DNA of 64,000 bases, taken from assembly GCA_033763775.1 (NCBI GenBank), contig JANRJW010000003.1, positions 62,001-126,000 on the forward strand. Reading direction: 5' to 3'. The translations under genes were made by a program, and so were the position numbers. This document shows, piece after piece, positions 50,940 to 58,137 of the stretch. How positions within the stretch are numbered: position 1 is the first letter of the stretch; each line of letters starts with the position of its first letter. The notes beneath the pieces were generated by a model that ran no database searches, was not told the DNA's origin, and was given only the letters and a program-made list of their open reading frames with translations. This DNA comes from JAJTHB01 sp033763775. Its GTDB lineage: Bacteria; Pseudomonadota; Alphaproteobacteria; Rickettsiales; SXRF01.

Positions 50940-52046
50940 ATGTCAATCCTCTCCGAAGCGTTACCCAAGCAAAGCTTAACACCACTGCAGCAGGCAGCGG
51001 TGGAAAGGATTGAGTTATTCACCCGTGAAATGGCCAAAAAGGGCATCTATGTGCGTTCAGCCATGGAGCTTGAGTTCACAATCATGGATGAAAAAGGCGA
51101 GCCACTCCAGCTGGCGCTGAAACCCGAACGCATCAAAGAAGCAGAGCGCTACCTTCAGCAAAAAATCCCGCATCACATACAGCGCTTTGGCTATGAATGC
51201 GTGAATCCGGAAACGGGAGTCATCCGCAGCGACATTAAATACGAAGTCAATGTTATTGATAATGAAAATGGGGTCAGCTCCCACTACAATCCACTTGCTG
51301 TGGCAGAAGTCACAGCAAAGCTTAAGGATAAAACTCTCGCAGAGATGCTGAGCGAAACAACATGTCTGAACAGCCCATATCCCTGCTTTCCAAATTTCGC
51401 TGCACACCCCTACCCAAACCCGCACCCAACCACTTATGATGAACGAGAACACAACAAGCAGTCTGCCGGGCTGCATGTCAATGTCAGCCTCTATGATGCC
51501 AAGGGTCATAACTTGTTTGCTGAGTCACTCAATCTTCGCGATCAATGCCTGAAATCCATGCTGGAGATCCAGCGCGATGCGCTGCTGATGATGATGCCAA
51601 AACAAAATTCGCTAAGCAGGGTTGGTCTTGGTAAATCAGGCATCAATTTAGCAGTACCTGTTGAAATCAAGCTGGGCTATGAAAAAGGCCAGATATCTAC
51701 AGCACTTCGCGACCATGACTCAAAGGATGCTGTGCGTATTGAAAACCGTCTCCCCGGAGCGGATGCTGATCCCTATGTGGCCATGGCGGTCACGATGGCA
51801 GCACTCTACGAGACCACTCAAAAGCATGTCCACCACACCGCTGCCGAGAATCGCCAGGCGCTAGATAACGGTCAGCATTTTGTTGATCACGAACAAACCA
51901 TCGATTTTGCACGATACGATATTCCGGATACATATCCGGGAGTGATCGAGCGCTTCAGGCGAGCCACACGGCTCAAAACCCTGCTGGGAGAGAAACTCTA
52001 CAGCGCAGTAATCGACTCAGCGGAGCGAGAAGGCGCAGCGCGGTAA
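50940..52046 (+). CDS. Glutamine-synthetase-like catalytic-domain protein
   Basis: A 368-residue protein matching only the C-terminal catalytic domain of glutamine synthetases; the beta-grasp domain is absent. Metal-binding ELEF (Glu43, Glu45) stands where GS has E-x-E, SAGLHVNVSLYD (His179) for GMHxHxSL, KQNSLSRVGLGKSG for the NSYKRL block, and RIENRLPGADADPYVA (Arg266, Glu268, Arg270) for the R-x-E-x-R-PG-ADANPY block. It probably ligates an amine to a glutamate or another carboxylate; substrate unknown. It lies between tgt and queA and its 3' end overlaps queA, which converges, by 49 bases. The start at 50940 directly follows the TATAAT; the longer upstream frame is not used. Confidence 0.7.
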   Translation: MSILSEALPKQSLTPLQQAAVERIELFTREMAKKGIYVRSAMELEFTIMDEKGEPLQLALKPERIKEAERYLQQKIPHHIQRFGYECVNPETGVIRSDIKYEVNVIDNENGVSSHYNPLAVAEVTAKLKDKTLAEMLSETTCLNSPYPCFPNFAAHPYPNPHPTTYDEREHNKQSAGLHVNVSLYDAKGHNLFAESLNLRDQCLKSMLEIQRDALLMMMPKQNSLSRVGLGKSGINLAVPVEIKLGYEKGQISTALRDHDSKDAVRIENRLPGADADPYVAMAVTMAALYETTQKHVHHTAAENRQALDNGQHFVDHEQTIDFARYDIPDTYPGVIERFRRATRLKTLLGEKLYSAVIDSAEREGAAR

Positions 52047-53056
52047 AGCAGGCAGGCATCGCCGTAGGAATAAAAGCGGTAGCGCTGCATAATGGCGTGC
52101 TGGTAAGCCGCAAGCATGCGCTCGCGGCCTGAAAAGGCCGATACCAGCATAAAAAGCGTCGATTTAGGCAGGTGAAAATTCGTCAGCAGCATATCGACGA
52201 TTTTAAAGCGGTAGCCGGGCGTGATGAAAATATTAGTCTCAGCATCATAGGCCTTAAGCGTGCCGTCCTGAGCAGCAGCGGATTCCAGCGTGCGCATCGA
52301 AGTGGTGCCGACGGCGATCACACGCCCGCCGCGCGCTCGCGCTTCGTTGATGGCGCTAGCCGCCTGCGCGCTCACCTGCGCCCATTCACTATGCATCGTG
52401 TGGTCTTTGGTATCTTCCGCCTTCACTGGCAGAAACGTGCCGCCGCCAACATGCAGCGTTACCTCCACGCGCCTTGCGCCCACCGCATCAATCGCTGAAA
52501 GCAGCCGCGGCGTGAAATGCAGCCCGGCGGTTGGCGCAGCAACCGATCCCTCGTGTTTAGCGTAGACAGTCTGGTAATCTTGCTTATCAGCAGCACCATC
52601 GCCGCGTTCGATGTAAGGCGGCAGCGGCACATGGCCATAGCGCTCAAGCTTTTCCCGCCAGTTTTCTCCCAAAGCAATCACCACCTGCCCATCACCCTGC
52701 TTTTCAAGCACCTGTGCAGTAAAATCCGGCGCAATGGTAAGGCTATCGCCCGGGCGGAGTTTTTTTGCTGGTTTGGCAAAACACTGCCAAACACCTGCCG
52801 CCTGGCCGGTGCATTGCTTGTGCAGGAGCAGCTCTATTTTCGCTTCGCCGCGCTGGGCAAACAGCCGCGCAGGAATGACCTTGGTGTTGTTAAACACCAT
52901 CACATCGCCCGGCTTCAAAAAATCTGGCAGCTCAGAGACGATAGCATCCTGAAGCGCCTCGCGTACCACCAGCAGGCGCGCACTGTCACGCGGCTCTGCC
53001 GGATGCGTCGCAATCAGCGATTCAGGAAGCTGGAAGTCAAAAAGCGCCGTTTTCAA
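51998..53056 (-). CDS. queA: S-adenosylmethionine:tRNA ribosyltransferase-isomerase
   Basis: Makes epoxyqueuosine on tRNA from preQ1 and AdoMet. 352 residues: LPESLIATHPAEPRDSARLLV, FLKPGDVMVFNNTKVIPARL, EGSVAAPTAGLHFTP, VTLHVGGGTFLPVKAED, ARGGRVIAVGTTSMRTLES, and YGDACLL near the end. The start codon is TTG, placed immediately after the TAA of the cyclophilin gene with no gap, so translation is likely coupled. The last 15 residues diverge from the family where the gene overlaps its convergent neighbour. Confidence 0.95.
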   Translation of the reverse strand: MKTALFDFQLPESLIATHPAEPRDSARLLVVREALQDAIVSELPDFLKPGDVMVFNNTKVIPARLFAQRGEAKIELLLHKQCTGQAAGVWQCFAKPAKKLRPGDSLTIAPDFTAQVLEKQGDGQVVIALGENWREKLERYGHVPLPPYIERGDGAADKQDYQTVYAKHEGSVAAPTAGLHFTPRLLSAIDAVGARRVEVTLHVGGGTFLPVKAEDTKDHTMHSEWAQVSAQAASAINEARARGGRVIAVGTTSMRTLESAAAQDGTLKAYDAETNIFITPGYRFKIVDMLLTNFHLPKSTLFMLVSAFSGRERMLAAYQHAIMQRYRFYSYGDACLLYRAAPSRSAESITAL

Positions 53057-53626
53057 TTATTGATTGACTGCTTTCGGGGTTTCGTTCACGTCCGCGGCCA
53101 CCTGCATTTTGATGATTTTGTCGGGCTCGCTGACCTTGCCGTTATCGCCGCGATCACCTTTTTTGATCTTATCGACAAATTCCATACCGCTGGTCACCTT
53201 GCCCCAGTAGGTATACTGGCCATCAAGGTAGGTCGAGGCGGCAAGCACAATGAAAAACTGGCTATCAGCGCTGTTGATATCCGCCGCACGCGCCATGGAT
53301 ACTGCGCCGCGCATATGTGGTTCTTTGGAGAATTCGGCCTTGATTTTCTGGCCGCTGCCGCCCATGCCGGTGCCGGTCGGGTCACCCGTCTGCGCCATGA
53401 AGCCTTCAATCACGCGGTGAAACACCACCCCATCATAAAAGCCCTGACGCACCAGTTCTTTGATACGCTTCACGTGCTTCGGCGCCAGATCCGGGCGCAT
53501 CTCAATCACCACGCGGCCATCTTTCAAATCCATGTAAAGGGTGTTCTCGAGGGGATTTTCAGCGGCTTTGGCCATGGTCGTTGCTCCTAAAATAATGGCA
53601 AATGTAAGGACGAGTTTGCGCAGCAT
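53057..53626 (-). CDS. Periplasmic cyclophilin-type peptidyl-prolyl isomerase
   Basis: 189 residues: signal peptide (MLRKLVLTFAIILGATTMAKA), then a cyclophilin domain with the active-site FHRVIEGFMAQTGDPTGTG, SMARAADINSADSQFFI and YTYWGKVTSGM. It assists folding of exported proteins. Directly upstream of queA, sharing the TAA/TTG junction. The C-terminal 25 residues are a charged tail. Confidence 0.94.
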   Translation of the reverse strand: MLRKLVLTFAIILGATTMAKAAENPLENTLYMDLKDGRVVIEMRPDLAPKHVKRIKELVRQGFYDGVVFHRVIEGFMAQTGDPTGTGMGGSGQKIKAEFSKEPHMRGAVSMARAADINSADSQFFIVLAASTYLDGQYTYWGKVTSGMEFVDKIKKGDRGDNGKVSEPDKIIKMQVAADVNETPKAVNQ

Positions 53627-53656
53627 GCGTACTCCTTGGAATAAAGTGTGAATGAA

Positions 53657-54124
53657 TTAAACCTGAGTCTGAAGGTAGGCAGGAAGTCCCATGGTTTCAA
53701 TCATTTTCAGCTGCGTGCGCAGGAAAAGATCGTGCTCTTCTTCGCTATCGAGAATTTTATGCAGCAGATCGCCGCTGACATAATCTTCCTTGGATTCGCA
53801 GTAAGTAATAGCTTCTTTCAGGTCTTTATTCGCGTTCTGCTCCAGTTTCAGATCGCAGGTGAGAATTTCTTTCACATCTTCGCCAATCATCAGCTTGCCG
53901 AGATCCTGAAGGTTGGGCAGACCGCCCAGATACAGAATGCGCTCAACCAGCATGTCGGCATGTTTCATCTCATCAATGGACTCTTTGTATTCATGATCCG
54001 CGAGCTTATTAAACCCCATATGCTTAAGCATGCGCGCGTGCAGAAAATACTGGTTGATCGCAGTCAGCTCATTTTTCAGAATGGTATTGAGATGTTTAAT
54101 CGTTATTTTATCAGGCGCAGGCAT
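53657..54124 (-). CDS. bfr: Bacterioferritin
   Basis: Haem-containing iron-storage ferritin, 155 residues, forming a 24-mer. Ferroxidase ligands are in LKNELTAINQYFLHARM, YKESIDEMKHADM and DSEEEHDLFLRTQ; the haem-ligating methionine is in DEMKHADM, and ILYLGGLPNLQDLGKLMIGE is diagnostic. The gap upstream carries a near-palindrome shared with the bfd promoter, implying iron-dependent control. Confidence 0.97.
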   Translation of the reverse strand: MPAPDKITIKHLNTILKNELTAINQYFLHARMLKHMGFNKLADHEYKESIDEMKHADMLVERILYLGGLPNLQDLGKLMIGEDVKEILTCDLKLEQNANKDLKEAITYCESKEDYVSGDLLHKILDSEEEHDLFLRTQLKMIETMGLPAYLQTQV

Positions 54125-54202
54125 AAAAACTCACAGCTCGGGTTGTGCAACTGCCGGGCTTTATGCCGGGGAGATATTAAAATGTCAAGCAAAACCAATG
54201 TT

Positions 54203-54219
54203 TTGCGAGTGATTCGCAA
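54203..54219. promoter_or_regulatory. Operator palindrome between bfd and bfr
   Basis: TTGCGAGTGATTCGCAA is a 17-base palindrome with one mismatch, about 80 bases before the bfr start. It shares 15 of 16 bases (TGCGARTGATTCGCAA) with the site ahead of bfd, and the shape TGnGARTGAnTCnCA with a site ahead of the DUF2061 gene. A Fur-family iron regulator is the likely ligand. Confidence 0.55.
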
Positions 54220-54230
54220 TACCGCTCAGG

Positions 54231-54410
54231 CTACTTCGTGACACACAGGCGGTTTCGATCCGCCAGCGCATCTTTAATTTCCGGCACACATTTACCGCAT
54301 ACCGGTCTGCAGCCCATGCGCCTGAATAGTTCGCTGGCAGACGCACACCCATCCTGCGCGATGGAATCAATATGCTTATCTTTGATGTTGTTACAGATGC
54401 AGACGTACAT
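54231..54410 (-). CDS. bfd: Bacterioferritin-associated ferredoxin
   Basis: A 59-residue BFD-type [2Fe-2S] protein: MYVCICNNIKDKHIDSI supplies C-x-C, and MGCRPVCGKCVPEI supplies C-x2-C (Cys38 and Cys41 fit the family). Bfd docks on bacterioferritin and reduces its stored Fe3+ so that iron is released when scarce. It lies upstream of bfr on the same strand, with an operator on each side. It is just under 60 codons and easy to miss. Confidence 0.92.
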   Translation of the reverse strand: MYVCICNNIKDKHIDSIAQDGCASASELFRRMGCRPVCGKCVPEIKDALADRNRLCVTK

Positions 54411-54426
54411 AACACGCGCACCATAA

Positions 54427-54441
54427 TGCGAATGATTCGCA
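54427..54441. promoter_or_regulatory. Operator palindrome upstream of bfd
   Basis: TGCGAATGATTCGCA is a perfect 7-1-7 palindrome ending 16 bases before the bfd ATG. The AATGATT core is that of Fur boxes. It matches the site between bfd and bfr, so both genes are probably under the same iron-responsive repressor. Confidence 0.6.
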
Positions 54442-54458
54442 AATGCAAGCGGTATTTT

Positions 54459-54899
54459 TCAGCGTGCAAAAATCATCGCCTCATCCCTGAAGGCCTTAAA
54501 CTCCAGCGCGTTGCCGCTGGGATCAAGAAAAAACATGGTCGCCTGCTCGCCCACTTTTGTTTTAAAGCGAATATGTGGTTCAATCAGAAACTGAAGCCCT
54601 GCCTGCTTCAATTTCTCAGCAAGCTCATGCCACTCACCCCATGGCAGAATCACACCAAAATGCCGCGCCGGCACCTGATCCCCATCCACGGCATTGTGCG
54701 AAACAGCATGCACTTCGTCAGAAAGATGCGCAACAATCTGATGGCCGTAAAAATCAAAATCAACCCAGCGCTCATTACTCCTACCCTCAGCGCAGCCCAG
54801 GATCCCGCCATAAAAACGCCGCGCCTCGCCCAAGTCATGCACCGGAAAGGCAAGATGAAAGCGCGGATAATCCGGGCGTGGATTTGTGGTTGCATTCAT
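54459..54899 (-). CDS. VOC (glyoxalase/dioxygenase) family protein
   Basis: 146 residues with paired beta-alpha-beta-beta-beta modules: FHLAFPVHDLGEARRFYGGILG, then RWVDFDFYGHQIVAHLS, HFGVILPWGEWHELAEKLK and FFLDPSGNALEFKAF. The His and Glu of each half (HLAF/QIVAH, HFGV/ALEF) could bind one metal. Small-molecule substrate unknown. The ATG at 54899 is used; an extended frame from 54944 runs into the glnB start on the other strand. Confidence 0.85.
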   Translation of the reverse strand: MNATTNPRPDYPRFHLAFPVHDLGEARRFYGGILGCAEGRSNERWVDFDFYGHQIVAHLSDEVHAVSHNAVDGDQVPARHFGVILPWGEWHELAEKLKQAGLQFLIEPHIRFKTKVGEQATMFFLDPSGNALEFKAFRDEAMIFAR

Positions 54900-54925
54900 A
54901 AAAAGCTCGGCTAACCTGTGGTTGC

Positions 54926-55264
54926 ATGAAAAAGATAGAAGCAATCATCAAACCATTCAAACTCGATGATGTCAAAGACGCGCTGCATGAAGCCGGCGCG
55001 CAGGGCATTACCATCACCGAGTCGCGCGGCTATGGCCGCCAGAAAGGCCACACCGAGCTTTATCGCGGCGCGGAATATGTGATCGATTTCCTACCTAAAA
55101 TCAAAGTTGAGGTGGTGGTGGAAGATGCGCTGGTGGATAAGGTGGTGCAGGCCATTGAAATCGCTGCACGCACTGGCAAAATCGGGGATGGAAAAATTTT
55201 CGTGACGCCGGTGGAGCAGGCCATCCGCATCCGCACCGGCGAGCGCGGCCCCGACGCATTGTAG
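54926..55264 (+). CDS. glnB: Nitrogen regulatory protein P-II
   Basis: 112-residue signal protein that reads 2-oxoglutarate, ATP/ADP and glutamine status. KKIEAIIKPFKLDDVKDAL, the T-loop GRQKGHTELYRGAEYVIDFLP with uridylylation Tyr51, and TGKIGDGKIFVTPVEQAIRIRTGE are all conserved. It precedes glnA by 174 bases, the usual alphaproteobacterial glnB-glnA arrangement. Confidence 0.97.
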   Translation: MKKIEAIIKPFKLDDVKDALHEAGAQGITITESRGYGRQKGHTELYRGAEYVIDFLPKIKVEVVVEDALVDKVVQAIEIAARTGKIGDGKIFVTPVEQAIRIRTGERGPDAL

Positions 55265-55284
55265 CCGCAGCGGGAAAAAGAACA

Positions 55285-55300
55285 TACCCCGCCCGGGGTA
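55285..55300 (+). other. Hairpin between glnB and glnA
   Basis: TACCCC-GCCC-GGGGTA, a six-pair stem with four-base loop, 20 bases after glnB. It is followed by A-rich rather than T-rich sequence, so it is a weak terminator at best and may be an RNA-processing or attenuation element between the two genes. Confidence 0.4.
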
Positions 55301-55342
55301 AATTGCAGCAAAAAAATTTAAAAAAATTTGCGCCCCAATCCC

Positions 55343-55370
55343 TTTACATTACGCGCGGCGTTGCTATAAC
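55343..55370 (+). promoter_or_regulatory. Sigma-70-type promoter for glnA
   Basis: TTTACA and TATAAC with 16 bases between them, ending 68 bases before the glnA ATG. This would let glnA be transcribed separately from glnB. No convincing sigma-54 GG-N10-GC element was seen in the gap. Confidence 0.5.
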
Positions 55371-55438
55371 CCCTGCCATTGCTGCAGCACAACAAAAAAC
55401 AGTAAAAAAATATTTTTTCGCAACGAGAAAGGGAGCCT

Positions 55439-56845
55439 ATGTCCGCCGCCGACGTATTTAAACTCATTAAAGATAACGACATCCAGTTTGTTGATTTCCG
55501 CTTCACCGACCCCAAAGGCAAATGGCAGCACACCTGCTATGTGGCTGAAAAAGTTGACGAAGCCAGCTTTGAAGACGGTATCATGTTTGACGGCTCGTCC
55601 ATCTCCGGCTGGAAATCGATCAATGAATCCGACATGATTCTGATGCCGGATCCTAAAACCGCTTTCATCGATCCCTTCGCAGCTCAGCCTACGGCCGTTA
55701 TTTTCTGTGATGTGATCGAACCCTCCACCGGCCAGTCCTATGGCCGCGATCCGCGCTCCATCGCCAAGCGCGCCGAAGCTTACCTCGCCTACACAAAAAT
55801 CGGCGATACCGCTTATTTCGGCCCTGAGCTTGAGTTTTTTGTGTTCGATGATGTGCGCTTTAAAACCTCTGGCAATTCCAGCTTTCACCATCTCGACAGC
55901 GAAGAACTGCCGGTGAATTCTGATCGCAGCTATCAGGCTGGCAACATGGGGCATCGCCCGGGTACAAAAGGTGGCTATTTCCCTGTTCAGCCCGTTGATT
56001 CCGGCGCGGATCTTCGCAATGAAATGCTCTCGGTGCTGAAGACCGTTGGCATCACCCCCGTGCTCGGCCACCATGAAGTAGCCCCTGCGCAGCATGAGCT
56101 GGGCTTTGATTTCTCCACCCTGACCGCCACCGCCGACAACGTGCAGAAATACAAATACGTGGTGCATAATGTCGCGCATAGCTATGGCAAAACGGTCACC
56201 TTCATGCCCAAGCCCATCTCCGGCGATAACGGCTCAGGCATGCACACCCACCAATCGATCTGGAAAGATAAAAAGCCGCTCTTTGCTGGCAACGGCTATG
56301 CTGATCTGTCGGAGATGTGCCTTTACTATATCGGCGGCATCATTAAACACGCCAAGGCGCTGAATGCGTTCACCAACGCCTCCACCAACAGCTATAAGCG
56401 TCTGATTCCCGGCTTTGAAGCACCGGTGCTGCTCGCTTACTCGGCGCGCAACCGCTCGGCATCCATCCGCATTCCATATGTGGCTTCGCCGAAGGGCAAG
56501 CGCATTGAGGTGCGCTTCCCGGATCCAACCGCGAACCCCTACCTCGCTTTTTCCGCGATGCTGATGGCGGGTCTGGATGGCATTGAAAACAAAATCCACC
56601 CCGGCGATGCCATGGATAAAAACCTCTATGATCTGCCGCCAGAAGAGCTGAAAAATGTTCCGACCGTGTGTGGCTCGCTGCGCGAAGCGCTGGAATCACT
56701 CGATAAAGGCCGCGCGTTCCTCAAGAAAGGCGATGTGTTCACCGATGATTTCATCGATAGCTACATTGAGCTTAAAATGCAGGAAGTCTACCGCTGGGAA
56801 CACACCCCCACACCGGGCGAGTTCGAGATGTATTATTCTGTTTAA
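55439..56845 (+). CDS. glnA: Glutamine synthetase, type I
   Basis: ATP-dependent synthesis of glutamine from glutamate and ammonia, the main nitrogen entry point. 468 residues: DGSSISGWKSINESDM, ELEFFVF metal site, GGYFPVQPVD, GDNGSGMHTHQSIW, NSYKRLIPGFEAPV, RNRSASIRIP, and Tyr397 in KNLYDLPPE, the adenylylation site, so it should be controlled by GlnE. GGGAG lies five bases before the ATG. A strong terminator follows. Confidence 0.98.
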   Translation: MSAADVFKLIKDNDIQFVDFRFTDPKGKWQHTCYVAEKVDEASFEDGIMFDGSSISGWKSINESDMILMPDPKTAFIDPFAAQPTAVIFCDVIEPSTGQSYGRDPRSIAKRAEAYLAYTKIGDTAYFGPELEFFVFDDVRFKTSGNSSFHHLDSEELPVNSDRSYQAGNMGHRPGTKGGYFPVQPVDSGADLRNEMLSVLKTVGITPVLGHHEVAPAQHELGFDFSTLTATADNVQKYKYVVHNVAHSYGKTVTFMPKPISGDNGSGMHTHQSIWKDKKPLFAGNGYADLSEMCLYYIGGIIKHAKALNAFTNASTNSYKRLIPGFEAPVLLAYSARNRSASIRIPYVASPKGKRIEVRFPDPTANPYLAFSAMLMAGLDGIENKIHPGDAMDKNLYDLPPEELKNVPTVCGSLREALESLDKGRAFLKKGDVFTDDFIDSYIELKMQEVYRWEHTPTPGEFEMYYSV

Positions 56846-56852
56846 GCGCAAG

Positions 56853-56909
56853 TCCCCGCGAAAGCGGGGATCCTGAACGATAGACAGGATTACTGCCTTC
56901 GCAGGAATG
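56853..56909. repeat. REP-like intergenic repeat
   Basis: TCCCCGC-GAAA-GCGGGGA (56853-56870) forms a stable hairpin with a GNRA loop; GGAT...AGGATTACTGCCTTCGCAGGAATGCC follows. The pair resembles the widespread CCCCGCGAAAGCGGGGATCC / ATTCCTGCGAAGGCAGG dispersed elements found between genes in many proteobacteria. It sits between glnA and its terminator. Confidence 0.65.
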
Positions 56910-56911
56910 CC

Positions 56912-56942
56912 AAAAAAAGGGAGCCAGCCGGCTCCCTTTTTT
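56912..56942 (+). terminator. Rho-independent terminator of glnA
   Basis: A7-GGGAGCC-AGCC-GGCTCCC-T6: a seven-pair GC stem extended by A-T pairs with a T-run. It is symmetrical and could also stop transcripts arriving from the minus-strand gene beyond. Confidence 0.92.
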
Positions 56943-56971
56943 GTCTGTTTGGTTTTTTGAGACCAGACACC

Positions 56972-57105
56972 GCTCAAAAACTCGCTAAGCCGCTAGCGAA
57001 AATGCGATTTTCGAGAACCGTGAGGGAATGTACACGAAAGTACATGACCAAGCGGCAGCGCAGAAAATCGCATTTGCAGCAAGGCATAGTAGAGTTTTAG
57101 CGAGT
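56972..57105. repeat. Structured dispersed repeat, copy A
   Basis: 134 bases homologous to copy B at 57988. Nested inverted repeats: CTCGCTAA with TTAGCGAG at the ends; AAATGCGATTTTC with GAAAATCGCATTT, a perfect 13-pair stem; ATGTAC with GTACAT at the centre. It lies between the glnA terminator and the stop codon of the 57107 gene. No open frame is preserved between copies, so the element is probably RNA or DNA structure. Confidence 0.8.
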
Positions 57106-57106
57106 A

Positions 57107-57640
57107 TTACTGCTGCTGGCTCATGGCCTGCTGATGCATCATCATCGCGATGCGGGTATCGCGCACGCGAAGCGCCTCAACTTCGGCTTTGTTCATGATG
57201 CTGTAGAGCGAGATATTCACGAATTCGAGAAACACCGCCACCACCTGCTCCACCTGACGCTGGATTTTAGCGACAATCGGGTCAGCAATATTTTTGAGCG
57301 CGCTGGTCGCAGATTTAGAGGCGGCTTTCACTTTCGCCTGATACTCCGACACCGACACATATATTTTGCGCAGCGCCGCCTCAATGCGGGACTTGCTGGC
57401 CTTCACAGCCTTACCACGGCTGTTTTCAGCCAGCAGAATAAATTCTTCGCTGAGCACGTCCGTTGCATCACCAATATCGTTGATGAGTGGCTCAACCAGC
57501 AGCATCTGCGCCTCCGGATCCTGAACAAACTGGCTCTCAACGGTGGCTACCAGCTCTTCCGCATAATCAAAAAGAACCGTGATGTCGTTGTATTTCGACT
57601 CCAGCTCTTCGGTGGTGTATTGTTTCTTGGCGTTGGTCAT
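57107..57640 (-). CDS. Hypothetical helical protein (177 residues)
   Basis: Not recognised with certainty. No signal or membrane segment; a mostly helical protein with acidic N-terminal half (YTTEELESKYNDITVLFDYAEELV; EPLINDIGDATDVLSEEFI) and a Lys/Ala-rich amphipathic middle (KVKAASKSATSALKNIADPIVAKIQRQ), ending in a Met/Gln-rich tail. The amphipathic helices recall phasins or other surface-associated proteins but no phasin motif is clear. Structured repeat A abuts its 3' end. Confidence 0.7.
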   Translation of the reverse strand: MTNAKKQYTTEELESKYNDITVLFDYAEELVATVESQFVQDPEAQMLLVEPLINDIGDATDVLSEEFILLAENSRGKAVKASKSRIEAALRKIYVSVSEYQAKVKAASKSATSALKNIADPIVAKIQRQVEQVVAVFLEFVNISLYSIMNKAEVEALRVRDTRIAMMMHQQAMSQQQ

Positions 57641-57741
57641 ACACTGCTCTCAATTCAGCCATGGGCTAGTCACATGGCAGAGGATATAACAGTAATTCTA
57701 CGCTTTTCCCACGATTTTTGTGTGACAATTCTGTGACAAAC

Positions 57742-57764
57742 AAAAAAGCGGCACAAAGGCCGCC
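57742..57764 (-). terminator. Rho-independent terminator of the small-peptide transcript
   Basis: Read on the minus strand: GCGGC-CTTTGT-GCCGC followed by TTTTTTG. A five-pair GC stem with a T6 run, 28 bases after the stop of the 19-codon frame. On the plus strand there is no comparable T-run, which sets the direction. Confidence 0.65.
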
Positions 57765-57791
57765 ATTTTAGATAAAATCTTTATTTTATTG

Positions 57792-57851
57792 CTAGTTGTG
57801 CTCGGAGTAATCCATAAAAATGACTTTGATAACTTCGATAATGTTCAGCAT
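57792..57851 (-). CDS. 19-residue peptide with a very strong ribosome site
   Basis: The frame encodes MLNIIEVIKVIFMDYSEHN. GGAAGGGGGG lies nine bases before the ATG, one of the strongest Shine-Dalgarno sequences in the window, and a terminator follows. The first 14 residues are aliphatic and could form an amphipathic or membrane-inserting helix. It could be a small toxin, a leader peptide or part of a dual-function small RNA. The 500-base gap between the 57107 and 58138 genes otherwise holds only regulatory and repeat sequence. Confidence 0.5.
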   Translation of the reverse strand: MLNIIEVIKVIFMDYSEHN

Positions 57852-57944
57852 ATTCTTTTCCCCCCTTCCTACATTATTAGCTATACTCTTGATTGGTTTA
57901 GGAATGATTAAGCCTGCCGATTGGGTACTTCGCTAACAAATTAA

Positions 57945-57973
57945 TTGAGAATGACTCTCATTTGCGATATAAT
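57945..57973 (+). promoter_or_regulatory. Promoter with overlapping iron-box-like palindrome
   Basis: TTGAGA and TATAAT separated by 17 bases form a near-consensus sigma-70 promoter pointing at the DUF2061 gene. TGAGAATGACTCTCA (57946-57960), a palindrome with one mismatch, overlaps the -35 element and has the same TGnGARTGAnTCnCA shape as the two bfd/bfr sites, so a bound repressor would block RNA polymerase. Confidence 0.6.
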
Positions 57974-57987
57974 AAGGCTTAATTACT

Positions 57988-58119
57988 GCTCTCAAATTCG
58001 CTAGGTCGCCAGCGAAAGTGCGGTTTTCGAGAACCGCGAGGGAGTGTACACCAACGTACATGACCGAGCGGAAGCGCAGAAAACTGCATTTGCAGCAAGG
58101 CATAGTAGAATTTGCGAGT
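57988..58119. repeat. Structured dispersed repeat, copy B, in the 5' UTR of the DUF2061 gene
   Basis: 132 bases homologous to copy A, same orientation. The main stem AAGTGCGGTTTTC / GAAAACTGCATTT keeps pairing through changes: one A-T pair in A is G-C here and two others become G-T. The centre is GTGTAC / GTACAT. It starts about 8-10 bases after the predicted transcription start and ends 18 bases before the ATG, so nearly the whole leader RNA is this element. Confidence 0.8.
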
Positions 58120-58137
58120 AGTGTATGAGAGGTTGAT

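Noticed and set aside
54185..54469. 94-codon frame covering bfd in another reading frame
   Set aside because: The BFD cysteine motifs are in the 59-codon frame 54231-54410, so this is a shadow.
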